Source: Panorpa germanica
Lineage: Eukaryota > Arthropoda > Insecta > Mecoptera > Panorpidae
Assembly (NCBI GenBank): GCA_963678705.1
Contig: OY783217.1
Span: 4,526,001 to 4,590,000, forward strand
Direction of reading: 5' to 3'
DNA: 64,000 nt
Under the pieces are notes generated by a model, which worked only from the letters and a program-made list of their open reading frames with translations, did no database searches and was not told the DNA's origin. The position numbers and the translations under genes are program-made. Position 1 is the stretch's first letter; each line of letters begins with the position of its first letter. Positions 26,889-40,600 of this stretch are shown in pieces.

Positions 26889-28417
26889 CTAAATTATGAA
26901 GAAACAGTGCCATCTATGAAACAAAAGATTAAATTTTTCTGTTATATTTACTGTTTAATAGATGGCGCATTTTATGTTTAAATTATTGCTAACAATTTGA
27001 AAGAAACTTAACTAATTTTAACTTTGACTTTACAAATTTTATATGATACTAATTTTATGCTCTAAAACAAAGAACTACTTCATAACATTTTAAATATTTC
27101 CGCTTTTCCAGCCGCATTCCGCTAAAAAGCGTAGACCTCTAAAATATCTATAACAAACTTGAATAATAAATTTGAAACTATAATAAATTTGAAAGAAATT
27201 GCTAATATTACTTTCCAAAATTAAAAATGCTACAAATAAATTACCAAACAATTCATTAGAACAACAAACGAATTTGTGATGAAAGTGAATGATTAAAAAA
27301 CAATTATGTAATGTATAAAAATATTTATTTATTTATTTTACATTATCAATATTAGAAATGAATAGATTTAAAAAATAAAATTATAAAAACTTTAAGTGAA
27401 AACTACTATATTATAGAAAAATATTAAAACTACAATGTCTTATAAAAATATTACATGAAAAAGTTACAACTTTGTTACAACTAATAAACATTGCTTTTTA
27501 CAAGATGAACAAAATTTAAAAAACTAAACAACAAATATATAATTAAATTAATTTTAAACTAAGAACTACAAAAATGTTCTGCCATTACAAGGAAAACAAA
27601 TTTCTTTAAAAACCCAATAATTATAATATAAATAAAATGCAAACCTTCTTAAACTTAACAAATGAAATGAAAAACTACATCTGTAAAGAATACATTTTTG
27701 GTTTATGCTTATCTATGCTTATTATAGAAAAATATAATATTTTATGAAATATAATTCTTTGAATAATCTAATCTATAAAACAATCAATAAACCATCAAAA
27801 TTCCAAAAGAGAAAATAATGTGTAATTTACTGTATCCTCGTTGAAATAATATCAAATGTATATATACTAAATAAAAATGTATCACATTAATTTAAATTTA
27901 TATATCATATTTTGATACAGCTATAGTATTGCAATTTTTTGAATGTATTAAATACTTTCAAAGTATTATTTTTAATTTATTAAAGTATTTCTTTATTTGG
28001 TTCTAGCATACTCATGCCAATTAGTATATATAATAAACTAGTTTCTAGCATCTTCAACTAAATATGTAATTATCATTAGAAGAATCTTGGCAATATTAGT
28101 CCTTATACTAAAACAATTGATGTAATTATGGTGGTATGCCTAATAATGCAGGCACTAAAATTAAATATGAAGGTAATTAAATTTCGCTCTGAATTTTTTG
28201 TTCGAAATACTTTGAGGAATACAACACCACTTTAGCCCTAATTTTTAAAATTATTATATATAATTCCATTATAATAAAAAGTGAACAATATTAAATTTAG
28301 ACACAAAACCTTATTAAATAATAATATCAAAATCACTTTTTATTAAAATGAAGTTGTTTACAAATATGTTGTGTAATTATTATTTAATTACCGCAAATAT
28401 TTGTGTTATTTCAAAGG
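26889..28417. other. No gene seen; 3' flank of GK5
   Basis: Very AT-rich. It contains a unit fragment of the neighbouring array (27050-27115) and, in its right end, the probable 3' UTR of GK5 with an AATAAA (minus strand) near 28339-28344. Confidence 0.5.
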
Positions 28418-28641
28418 TCAGTAACTGAGCTTTGTATCACCCTCTCCACAATGTTGGTAAGTCATTGTTTTAGCTGCAAGAACGGCTACTTCCTGGGGTT
28501 CGTACCAACCTCTAAATCTATCAACTGCTCTGGCCCAAATTGACATAACTTCAGCATTGTCAGCATGTGATTTAAGTGATGGACGGAAAATCTTTTCTAA
28601 TGTCATAAACCTACGTAAATCTTCTTTAGATTTCCAAACAC
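28418..28641 (-). CDS. GK5: GK5 terminal exon
   Basis: This exon encodes the last 73 residues plus the TGA stop. It contains IWARAVDRFRGWYEP, the WxxAVxRxxxW helix seen at the FGGY C-terminus. The tail beyond it (about 25 residues) extends past the usual family end. A TTTATT on the plus strand near 28339 (AATAAA on the coding strand) lies about 75 bp past the stop and could be the polyadenylation signal. Confidence 0.92.
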
Positions 28642-31600
28642 CTGTAAAATAAATATTTTAATTAGAGTTACATACTTACAAGAGAATATTTGCAAATAAA
28701 GAAAATTTGTTATATACCTGCTTGAAGACCTGCAAAGTATGCAGCCCCTACAGCAGACATATCTGCTTGACTACGTTCAATTTCTAACGAGGTTAAATCA
28801 GAGAGAAGTTGGCACACAAAATTATTTCGAGAAACTCCTCCATCAACCCTGTAACAATAAAAGCATAGCATACATAAATATTGCACAAAGTATATGTAAA
28901 CCCAAGAAATTAATTTTGACTCCTGATACACCGGCAACTATTATTACAACACCAAATGTATCAGCAAATATAATTACATAATTACACCATTTGTGACAGG
29001 TGTCTATACTACGATAATTAATTTTTAATAACTTTATGTAATATCTAATCATACCTAATTGTTCTAAATTTAAAATCAGTCTCCTTTTGTGTACATTGAT
29101 ACAGTTGAGCTACTCTAAAAACAATACTCTCCAGGATAGATCTCATCATATGACTCTTAGTAGTGGTAGGTCGAATCCCTAAAAATCCACTGGCTGCTTG
29201 ATGATCATTCACAGGCGCCTGTTTTGACAAATAGTATTCTTGAGGCTATATAACCCAAATATAAATTAAAAATTAAATATCCTTGTATCTGCTATCTGAA
29301 ATTATTCCATTTATATATTTAAAAAAAATATTTTTTCTTGCTTTTAAACTTGTTACCTCTAGTTTAGTTATAAGAAATATACACAACTATGTATTACCAA
29401 CAGCCACCAGCAACCAAAGATTAGATATCTAAGAGTAAAGCTATTGAAAAAGTTAAAGATATTATTAGATATGTTTAGAAATGATGTTAGATGAATATTG
29501 CTTGAAATATACTTATAATAACTCTATATTTACCGTTACTTATACTAGCTGCAACTTCTATATGTTGTATTAAATATAAAAAGCGATATGGGTATGAGTT
29601 AAAGTTAGAATATAACGATATATAGGTAACTACTATAACACTTTTATTATAATATGAACCTACACCATACGAAAAACTATATTAATAATTAAATTTCTAA
29701 TGAAAATATCTACAGTATGTGCTGAAACTTAATAGAATAATTTGAAAGCTACAATTCAAACACAGCGAATGCATAAAATAGCACATACAATAGGTCACAT
29801 TAGAAATATAATTTCTAAAGGAAGTCTGTCACAATAGAATAAAGCCGCTATTGTACAAATTGTATTGTTCAATATTTGTTATTTATTATACAGTTATTCA
29901 ATAGACTGTATATGTTTTGATTTGTCATGCACCTATTGAATATATTTATTTTATAATGTAAGTATGATTAATATGTAGTAATGTCTAAAAATAACTAATA
30001 ACAGATTATGAATTCATACTTACACCTAGTCCACTGAAGGCTGGAATAAAATATACACCATCAGAACTGGCAACAGATCTGGCAAGGTCAGACGAATCAT
30101 TTGGATCCTTTATTAAACCTAAAACAATGAGAAAAAATGGTTGCGTTGTAATTAAAAAAGGCGTTTGACAATCTACAATAAAAAACAGTAATAAATATAA
30201 CAAAAAATTGATAGCGGTATAAGATAATATTTATTTTATACAAAACTTGTAAGTAAACAAGGTAATAAATCATAAAAGCAAATTGCATGGTAGATTTCTG
30301 ACCAATATGGCCTAAATACTCAAGACTGCTATCAAAAGGAGACTAAAAAGAAACAAGTAAAATATAATTTGCAATGAGAAATAATGAATATTAATAATTT
30401 CAAGGTTGTTGAAAGATCTTTCGTCGTATAATATGTGTTTTAATTACCTATACTTATGGCAAATTTTATGAGCGACCCAGTTTCATTACTGGCTCCTTCA
30501 ACAGCATAAACAATCTCATCATCGATCTTCCAAGCCACCAGCGGGTACAAACCCATGATGGAAGCATGTGCAGAACGTCCTGTGTTGACATTTAGGAAAC
30601 TTCCTGTTCCTAATGTGACTTTGATATCTCCAGGTCGAAAGCACTGCGACCCTATCATCGAGGCTGACTGGTCCGATACCTAAAATTTATTGTTATTATG
30701 AAAAAAACGTAGAAACATATAATAATTTGTCTACAGGCCTTGAAGTTTAATATTATTGTATGTAAATTCAGTTAAATTAATCTTAAGTTGATGATTCATT
30801 TCTAGTATTTTGCATATTTAATTTCCGGTTACTAAATTTGAAGCAAAACCTTGCGAAAATACTTTCATATAAGCGAAATAATCAAACGCGAATAATTTAT
30901 TTCAAACAGAATCCAGTTTAGTCGAGCGTTTTTATAAATTGTTTAACGCGGATTTATAGCGTTGTATATTATGGACACTTTTTAAACTAGTATAAAGAAT
31001 TTATTATTCCACCCATAAACAAAATGTTGATTCTTGGATTATGCATGAAGATGACCGTGACCTTGACATAACAATTAAGACAGGCAAGCACGCACGCAGC
31101 TGTTAATTATTACGATGGAGCGATAATTATTTATTAATAAATTGACATATAGTTTAATTAAATTGGATACCCTATGTTCGTCAATAAGTTGAAATTAAAT
31201 AACGTAGAACATTGCAAAACTTTACTAATAGATTCTTTTTAATTAATGTCATACAAAACTATAAACACAAGGACGTATTAAATATTCCAGCCATGGGGAC
31301 TTTGTAAGTTACGATTAATTGAAGTAAAAAAATATTTAAAACAGAAATTGATATAATAAATTTCTTAAAAAAGGGAATAACATCTGTAAAAAGTGCAGAA
31401 AAAAGGAGTGGACAAGATACTAAAGGCAAAGTAAGAGTTGTGGACCAGGACGATACCGTAGTCTGTAGAAAAGCAGTGAAGATAAAATATTAGAATGATC
31501 GTGAGGTTCAGGCTCAGGAACAAAGAGAGATAAAGCAGTTTTTGGAAGAAGGAGAAGGAGAGAATTAGACAAAAAAACAAGAAAAATACGTTGCATTGGG

Positions 31601-34600
31601 AGTCAAGATAAAGGCGACGCTGCTATAATTTAATTAGATTGTATACTATTTTAACATAGAAGAAGTACATCTGACATCTATTAAAAAAAATTCTAGAAAT
31701 ATGTTGCAATGTAATTATGTTGATATAAAAAAATAAGGATGTAAGTAAATTCTAAAACCGAAAGGCATAAATATACAATATTAATACAAGCAATCAAAAT
31801 ACTTTCAACGTACAGAGCAAGTTATGGGAATTGCAGCTCCAAAGAGTCTCTCGTCCACACAGCCAAATTCTTTGGTGGTGTCAACAACTTCTGGAAGAAT
31901 ATCCAGAGGAAGTCCAAATACTGTCCCTGCCCAACCAGCCCACTTCATGGTGAACGGGTCATACATTCCTGTAGCAGAAGCGCAGGAAACGTCAGAGACG
32001 TGGAGGCGACCTGTTGGGCAATGAATACCATGACAAATGAATCATATACTATTCAATGTGAAATATTTATATTATATATAAACTGATTCTCTTATTCATA
32101 ATGTTTTTATTTAGTTGTGTATATACAAGGTAAAAATGAATCAGATATTGATTATTACACTGTTATTTTACAGAATAACTCCATGCCATTTATTTGGAAA
32201 TTTGTTGCTTCAGAGCATACATATCATTGCCCAATTCAGTTAATTACTTTCGTATTTGTTTATCCAACCATGGCAATGGCCTTGGTGATTGTACTAGTTG
32301 AGTTTAAGTAACAATACTAAATAAGTATGCAGTATTATTGTACTCTTTATTGCAATCTACATCTAATTTCACGCTATGCAAAACTCTAAGCAGTAAAATA
32401 TAATTATTACATAAAACATTACCCAATATATGCAAAAGCATATATATTATTTAAAACACAGTAAAATTTTATGTAAAAACTAACATTCTGCAAAAGCAGT
32501 TAAATGCATTTAAGATTTATCAATACCGCAAACAGTGACTACTATTTTTCTCAGTTTTTTCAAAATTACGGGTTTCCAGGAATTTCACACAAAAATCCGA
32601 GGACGTCAAAAGTCTTAGAATTTTTTCTCTACGAAACTGTACATTTTCAAAAACTTCTCTTGAGCCGTTTTCATTTTACCATACGAATTTCAGCAACATA
32701 TAAGAAAAAAAGAATATACAATTCGAACATTACAATATAGGAGGACGAGAATATAAATAAATTAAGAATAGTATTTAATACCAGAAGTTAGTTTGTGTAG
32801 GACCCAGGTATCAACAGTTCCAAATAAGACTCTCTTCTGATTTACAGCCTCACGCAGGTTTGCATTATGCTGCAACAACCAACATAGTCGCAACGTAGCC
32901 TGTAAAATATCAATGATTACATTATAATTACATAAAAAACTAATTAAACAATATTATAAAAAAGATTTACACAATATTATATAACTTTTTTTCACTTAGT
33001 TTAATGTAATTATTTTGGTGCTTCTTAATTTATTTGCATATTTTTGCAGTTAGAGAGAAAGGAGAACGCATCCTGATAGTCAGTCAACCACTTTAACTTT
33101 TAATGACATTATGACAACTAGACAGTGTCAATGGTACATGGCTCAATTTTGGGAAACTCTTTCCCATAGGTCTTGTATCAATTCATCGCAATGTAATTTG
33201 TTACGAAACATATTAAAGCGGCGGCATTCACCTTATTAATTTATTCATAGGATATTTAATGCTACATCTGTCAAGGTTAGTCAATAATAATGACCGGTTT
33301 TGACTTTCGCAAACAACATTTTGAATGCACGTGGAGCCTCAAGTGTGGACGTATGAAGATAATTATTTGTTTTGCTTTTTCTGCATAAACGGCCTCTAAT
33401 TTATTCGTGATGGAACTGTTGAAGTACTATAGTATTTGTTGCAAGTATTATTTCAGATGCTTATCGGACACCTTATCATTTACAGTTTATTCCTTAGAGC
33501 GCAAACAGGACCAAATTTAAAGCTGTAATGCGCTTGTGTCCTATGTCTTAATTTCTATAAAAGTGTATTATATATTGATAAAGTGGGTTACTAGAACCTC
33601 AAATGTTCAATTATTTTTTAATAACTCCTTATATGTTAAGAAATATTATCAATTAAAAAAGTCATTTTGTTTCTTTAATTATTAAAGGAATTCAACGTTG
33701 TACAACATTCCAACCTCACAACCGCTAGTTGCTATCTCTTTTATACAACAGAGCGTAAAAGAGATATATTCTTGACAGAACTCTGACAAGTTTACAGGTT
33801 ACCAACCTTACAGCTCATAAATCTCTGCTATATGTATTTATATATCAAATATTATTTACAGCTATTTCAAGGAACAACAAAATTTCAATATTATGTCTGC
33901 CATAACAGGGTCAAATAAAATAAAAACTTATTATTCTTTGACTTGACTTGATAATTTCGACTACCAACAGCTACAAAACATTACCACAGCACTGACTTAC
34001 TCAACAAATAACTGATGTATAAATGCATTTCACGTCATAAAAATGGCCGACCATCTCTAGCGCTAAAACTACAATTCAAATTTTTAATTGGTATATCTCC
34101 GTCAACATTTAGATATTTAATAAAATAGATACGCCATTATACATTTATTAACATCAATTTCAATCAACAATTGAAAAATCGACCACTAAAAAATGAGGAC
34201 ACAAGCCCATTATGGTTAAAAGGCAATTCGAAATAGTGTAATCCAGATACTGTTAACGACCAAAATTGTTGCCAGATGTATAGATTGCTAGAATCATTTT
34301 TATTCTGTAAATTATTGAAAAATTCAATATCTAACTACAAAATATCATTAACCACAGTGAACGATGCCGAATGAACATATTCAACATCGCTAGATTGGTT
34401 CACTAATGAATTCATTCGGCACTTTTGATTCATTTTGTGTTCAGACGGTTCATTCCGAATGAAAGGCAGAAACGAACAAAAAGTGAACTGTCTGATATCA
34501 GTTTTAGAGAATCTAGCTAACCATTTATCGTTAATATGGTGCGATATTTAAATTGGACTTGACAAAACTAAAAAAAAAAACAACAACAATGAATAAACCA

Positions 34601-37600
34601 GTCACATATGTCACATTGAGCATTGTCACAGGTTAAAACATAATTTGCTAACCAGAGATTTTATCAGGGTTCCAGGGTCGTCTAGTTTGGCAGCATCTTT
34701 AAATTTAAGAGTAAGGAGTGAGTGTAAAAAAACAAGCAGACACAATAGCTTTATTTCACTACATACAAAGACAATGCAAGGACGCGCTCTATAGCTCTGG
34801 TCAGATTAATTCATAAATCATTGAGCGACTCTTATGCCGGGCTCACATATGCGTGTTGATGTAGGAATGACTAATGCGAATATACGCCCAAACCACGAAT
34901 GTTTTTGATACTAGAGCCCGTGTACGAATACCGAAAGTTTGCCATGAATATTTTTTTTCGCCTTAGTTTTTCGTACACACGAACGCACGTGTGGTTCCGG
35001 CATTAAATGTCGCAACCTCTCAAGCAAGACAAGATCGTTATGAAACCAATTTACAAAATGACATTGGTTTAAATTATACTCTTAAATGTTTATGTTAATC
35101 TTTGTAAATTATAGTATATAATTCAATTTAAAACAGCAATATTACAAAAACGCGGAAGTTTACTATAATAATAATGATACAAAATTAAAAGTCCTTGAAA
35201 TTATCTAAAAAAAAAATTAAGTCAAAAAAACATTAAGTTACTCACCTGTGTGTTCATAAGACGAAGTACACTCCCTGCTAAAAATCTTTTGCTTCGTGTG
35301 ATCATATAAAGGCAGTGTGACGCGGCTCTTATAGACTGGAAATAATTTATAGTTGATTGATTATTTTATATTTAAAAATAAAAAGTTAGTAAAGACTAGA
35401 ACCAGTGAAGAAACAAACCTACCTTCATAGTTATTGAATGATTCCATTTTCGAACAAGTTCATCAGCCCTTAAATCTTTCCATGTTATAAAATTATGAAA
35501 ATAACGTCCAGTCTGTTTATCCCATGTGATAAAAGTCGATCGCTGCGTCGAGATGCCAAGACATGTGATCTGGCTTGGAGAAAGGCCACTATCTGAAATA
35601 TTTAAAAAAAACTATTAGCTACACTGTGCGAAATATATATAAAAATTACTATGTGACATAGTACTACGGTGCTATATTGGTTTTATGACAAAAATTCATA
35701 TATATTAAAAAAAATTACTCTAATCATAGTAATTTACATATGAGTTTGTTCAAAAAAGCATTAAAGATCGTAGCGCCCAGATATTATGCTCACATACTAA
35801 TTTTTACTTTATATTTTTCACAGTGAACTAGAGTTTGTAGAAATAGGTATTCTCCAAATTAATAATAACTGGATTCCAATAAATTTTATCGCTACATCCT
35901 TCAGGCCTGTCACACATTGCAAGCGTATTTAAGCGATGGCGAATTCGGACGTAAATCGGCAACTTGGTTGATCGGCTACAACTCTCAAAGCACACCGGCT
36001 CCCGTGTTCCTTGCATGTGTTGAGTCACAAAACATACACACCACGTACCGATACGACAGTACGCCAAGTCAACTTGTGGACTGCAAGGGTGTATTGGAGT
36101 TGTTTTGCACTAACATAATTTATCATGAGAGCAAACTTTTACTTTAATTTTTATCCATACATCACTGATCTTTCATTCGCTTTCATATTCCAGTATATTC
36201 GTTTCGTCCCTTCCATGTATACGCTTAGTTAAAATTCGCTGATATATACTTCCAATATGAGAGCTACGTAACGCTCGTATTCGGACGACTTTGTCACTTG
36301 CGTTTATACGTCCGGCCAAAATTCCGCCACTGGAATAGACTACTTGACGTGACTCTTCATATTAGCATACTTTAGCGTTTTAATGACATCTATTTTAATG
36401 TTTATTAATACACCACTGCATCGAAGGTAATATATATGGATATTATAAATCAGTATCGCTTCCCTCTCTCAACGATCCCCTGTCTATGATATCGTAAACA
36501 TAAAAAGGACCGCGGTCGTTCTATACGAAGTTGCATCTATCTCAGAGACTATGTGCAGAATCATATTATAAATACGGTCCTGTGAACTTCAGACTTCTTC
36601 GATACTGTTGTGTATTGATAAACATTAAAGTAGAAGCTTCTCTCATGATAAAGTGTGTTTATGCGCAAAAAGTCTAATACACCGAAGATAGCAAGTGGTT
36701 TTCCACTGTGAGAGAACTTTTATCCATTTCTAATTTCGTCTTTCACAGAAAGAATGACGATATTTTTTTATAGTCACATTATAGTTTTTATCATTAGATT
36801 TGATAATACGTAAATTCCAATAGTTAAATAAAAAAAAAACATTATAGTTTTAAAATTGAAACGTAAATTTGATAGTTGAATTTACCATGAGCAAAAACTA
36901 GATAATTATTGATTAGTTGATTAGGTGTGTTATTGAACATCATTATGATTTTAAAAATAAATACAACCTTCCAAATTGAATATACAATACACAAGGACCA
37001 TATTATGACTTGTTATGAATAAATAGTACTGGCTAATTTGTGTAGTCAACTAACTATATGATTTACAACAAGCCGAGCCGTCTTTCAAGGGACAATGGGC
37101 TTGTGTTATTTTCAATTATTTTTTAATAACTCCTTGTATGTTAGGAGATATTAACAATTAAAAAAGTCATTATTGTCCCTTTAATTATTAAAGGGATTCA
37201 ACGTTATAGAACATTCCAAGATATGTGACATCAAGTCCGCTAAGTTGCTATCTCTTTTATACATCAGTGCGTAACAAAGATAACATATTCAACACAGAAC
37301 TCTTATCCATAGAAAAAGTAACTGACCTATCCTTAATAGTACAGACATGTTACGTCATAAATATGGACGACATTTGTAGTGCTAAAACTGCAATTCAAAT
37401 TTTGAATTGCTATATCTCCATCAACATTTATATATTTATTAAAATAAAAACGCCAATATACATTCAATTAACATCAATTTCAATCAACAACGGACAAATC
37501 GACCCCTAAAAAATGAGTACACAAGCCCATTATTTAAATAATTATAACAAGAAGTGCATATGACATCAGAGAAACTAATATGTAATCCACAAATACTTTA

Positions 37601-40600
37601 TCAGTATTTTGAATGCGATTCTCTTACTTTATCTTATTACATTATGGAATTCTTAAAATTTGCAGACGTAATAATAATATGAATCTATTTCCATATGTCA
37701 TTTAATACATAAAACTAAATAAATTATTATTGCATTTGTTTATATCACACCTCACATAAAATATATAAATAATTCATTAGTCCACCGTTAACAAAATCAA
37801 ACAATAAACAAATGCGAATTGCAATCCGAAAAATTTACAAACAATAAATACAGTGCCGTACTTATCCTTGAAGACCACGCTTTCACAAATAAAAATTGGT
37901 TAAAGCAAAATCTCGTATTACGCGGTTTTAATTTCCCACTTTGTATGAAAACGAATGTTATTATATATCGTGGTCGCGTTGTACGAGAGTCGACTGTAAT
38001 TACTTCCTTATTAAAATAGGTGAACGATCGTGTACTACATCTATGTACGATACGTATCGTATTTATATTCAGGGGTGTCCGCAGAAAAATTTACCAGAGG
38101 TACCAACACAATCACATTTTAAGTGTATTATTTCAAGAGATTACATTTGATGCAGTGCAAATTGTCACATATTCTACTTTATCTAGTTTTGATAAGCAGG
38201 ATAAAGGAGAATGTTCCCTTTTAGCACCTAGCTGTAGACGCCCTTGCTTATATTTATGTAATTCATTATCTTCTGAATTACCTAGTATTTCTACATATTG
38301 AACGCCCCACTTAGTAGTAGAAATTCTTTTCTGAAATTGAAGACTTGAAGAAATAAATACGAAAATTTGGGTCAATTGAAGATCCCTCTCCAACCAGGAG
38401 AACATACTGAGACAGCAATGCCAAAAATTTAGGAACCAAAAAGGACCTTTTTGAACAGTCAAATGTGATTTTATTGTTAAATATTTTTTATTCTTATTTA
38501 AAATTATTTTGCTGGTATATCAAACATAAGTAAATAATTTTACCGTTGATTACTTTTTGGTTAATAAAGAAAAACACCTAAAACAAGTCTGAAATTAGGT
38601 TAAGTTAGTAAGGATTGCAATTCATTACCCACAGTATACTAATACTCATAAACTCAGAGGCGGCAAGCAGGGCAACCGCCCGGGGCCTCGCATTCTCGCG
38701 CAACAACCCAAGTACAAAAATTCATTAATATATATTTATTTGAACCTCGAATCATTGCGTATATTTTTTAAGGCATTCATGTACCTTAGTTTATCATCAT
38801 TAATATTTGTCGTCTATGTGCTTGTTAACTTTTATAACACTTCCTATATAAAATTTTATTTCTCGTCAATTATCATCAAAAATACTTACTTACAATTTAC
38901 ATAAATTATACAAAGAACAAGTGCCTCGCAAATATCTGTTACCCCGGGGCCTCGCAATGACTAAGGCCGCCCCTGCATAAACTAAGCTACAAAAGAGTCT
39001 CCTTTATCCGCGGCGTACGCTGGCATCAATCTGAAATAACCGGTACTGAATGCATCGAATTTTTATTATTTAACAAAAAGAAACTTCACAAACTAAATTA
39101 AAGACGTATTTTGTTTTGAAAATATTTGTAAATATTTTGCTATATGACTATGGAATATAATACTACAGCAGATAAAGTTAGGCCACCCACGGCGCTTCTC
39201 ATGCATTTATTTACAAATGCAGTCCTGATTATAATCGATAGTAAACTGAACCTTGTAGCTAATATGAAAAACAGAATATTTTGAATATGAAACTGGTTTT
39301 GTTTTGTTATTCATTCATGTTCGAGTTGACATCGTTTATACTCGTATATATAATTATCATATAGGACTAGTTCTTTGTTATACAATTTTTAATAATATGA
39401 ATAGAAATTGTTCATGGTGCATGAAATCACAGATTACTTTGCACTGACAGAGTCACCGCCGATCTCTTAGTATTTGAACTAAATATTAAATTGTGTCTTA
39501 TTCGAACTCCAGTTATCCATATATTTCCATATCCGTTTAAAAGAATTAAAAAAACCGGTTACACATATTTAACTCGATTTATTAAATACTATTTTACTTT
39601 ACGTAATTTTACTACATCTTTTTTATGGCATGTTTTTTACTGAATCTGAAAATAATAACGGTTATCCTTCTTTTGTACAATCCCATTCTTTAAGGAGATC
39701 CTACTTTAGTGTCAATACTCTAATTTTAAGTTTATTGTTTTCGAGTCGTAAAAATTGTGATTTCAATTATAAAAAGAAGTAGAGGCCCCAGAGCTGTGGA
39801 CTGGGGGAGAATGCTACGCCTCTGGTAAATAGATTGAAACATGTTATACTAAACCACGAGTACTAATCTTGCGGCACTCTAAGCTGAAATATTCTTTTCT
39901 AACTATACATTTGCAATTACGGTTACTCGTATATAGAGAAACTTGCTTGCAGTTTATAACCTCAAATGCAAATGACATATATGATGACGTAATACCAGTT
40001 CAGACTTATGAACGCTATTACTTTTATTAACGCAATGGAATAATTCCTGAGTTTGTAAACAAATATGAACAACTAGCTTTGTCAGAGTTTGTAAAATATT
40101 TCGTTTTAGTGTTCCAGAAACAATAAAAAACCCAGCTTCAGTTGTTCAACTAGAAAAATGTTTACGATTGAAGCCTTCGCCGATTTGTACTTCAAATACA
40201 GTAGTAATTTTTTTGGATACGTTAAGCATTTAGATACTTTTGTTATATTGGAAAACGTATCTAGTACCGTAAAAAACGTATCTGAAGCTGTATTTAGTTA
40301 GAACTAAACGCAAATCATGTTTGTTACTTTACATAATACCAGTGCAGTCTTAGGTATATTAAGTTATGGTTCATAACCTAATTCTACTTCATGTTTTGAA
40401 TGACCGTTCTTTAGTCAAGTAGAATAGTACCGCTATTTAGTAAAAGATATTTGCAAGAAATTCTCTAAGCAACAAACCAATCTAAAACAGACCGAAGATC
40501 GTATAATTTGTACTTCGTATTGAAATAAAAATAGATTATTCTCTTTTAAAAAAAGATACCTTCTAACAAAACAAAATGAAATATTTCTTTTTGGGAAAAA

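Noticed and set aside
38133..38462. 109-codon open frame on the minus strand
   Set aside because: It crosses the boundary of a hAT-like MITE, so it is chance coding.
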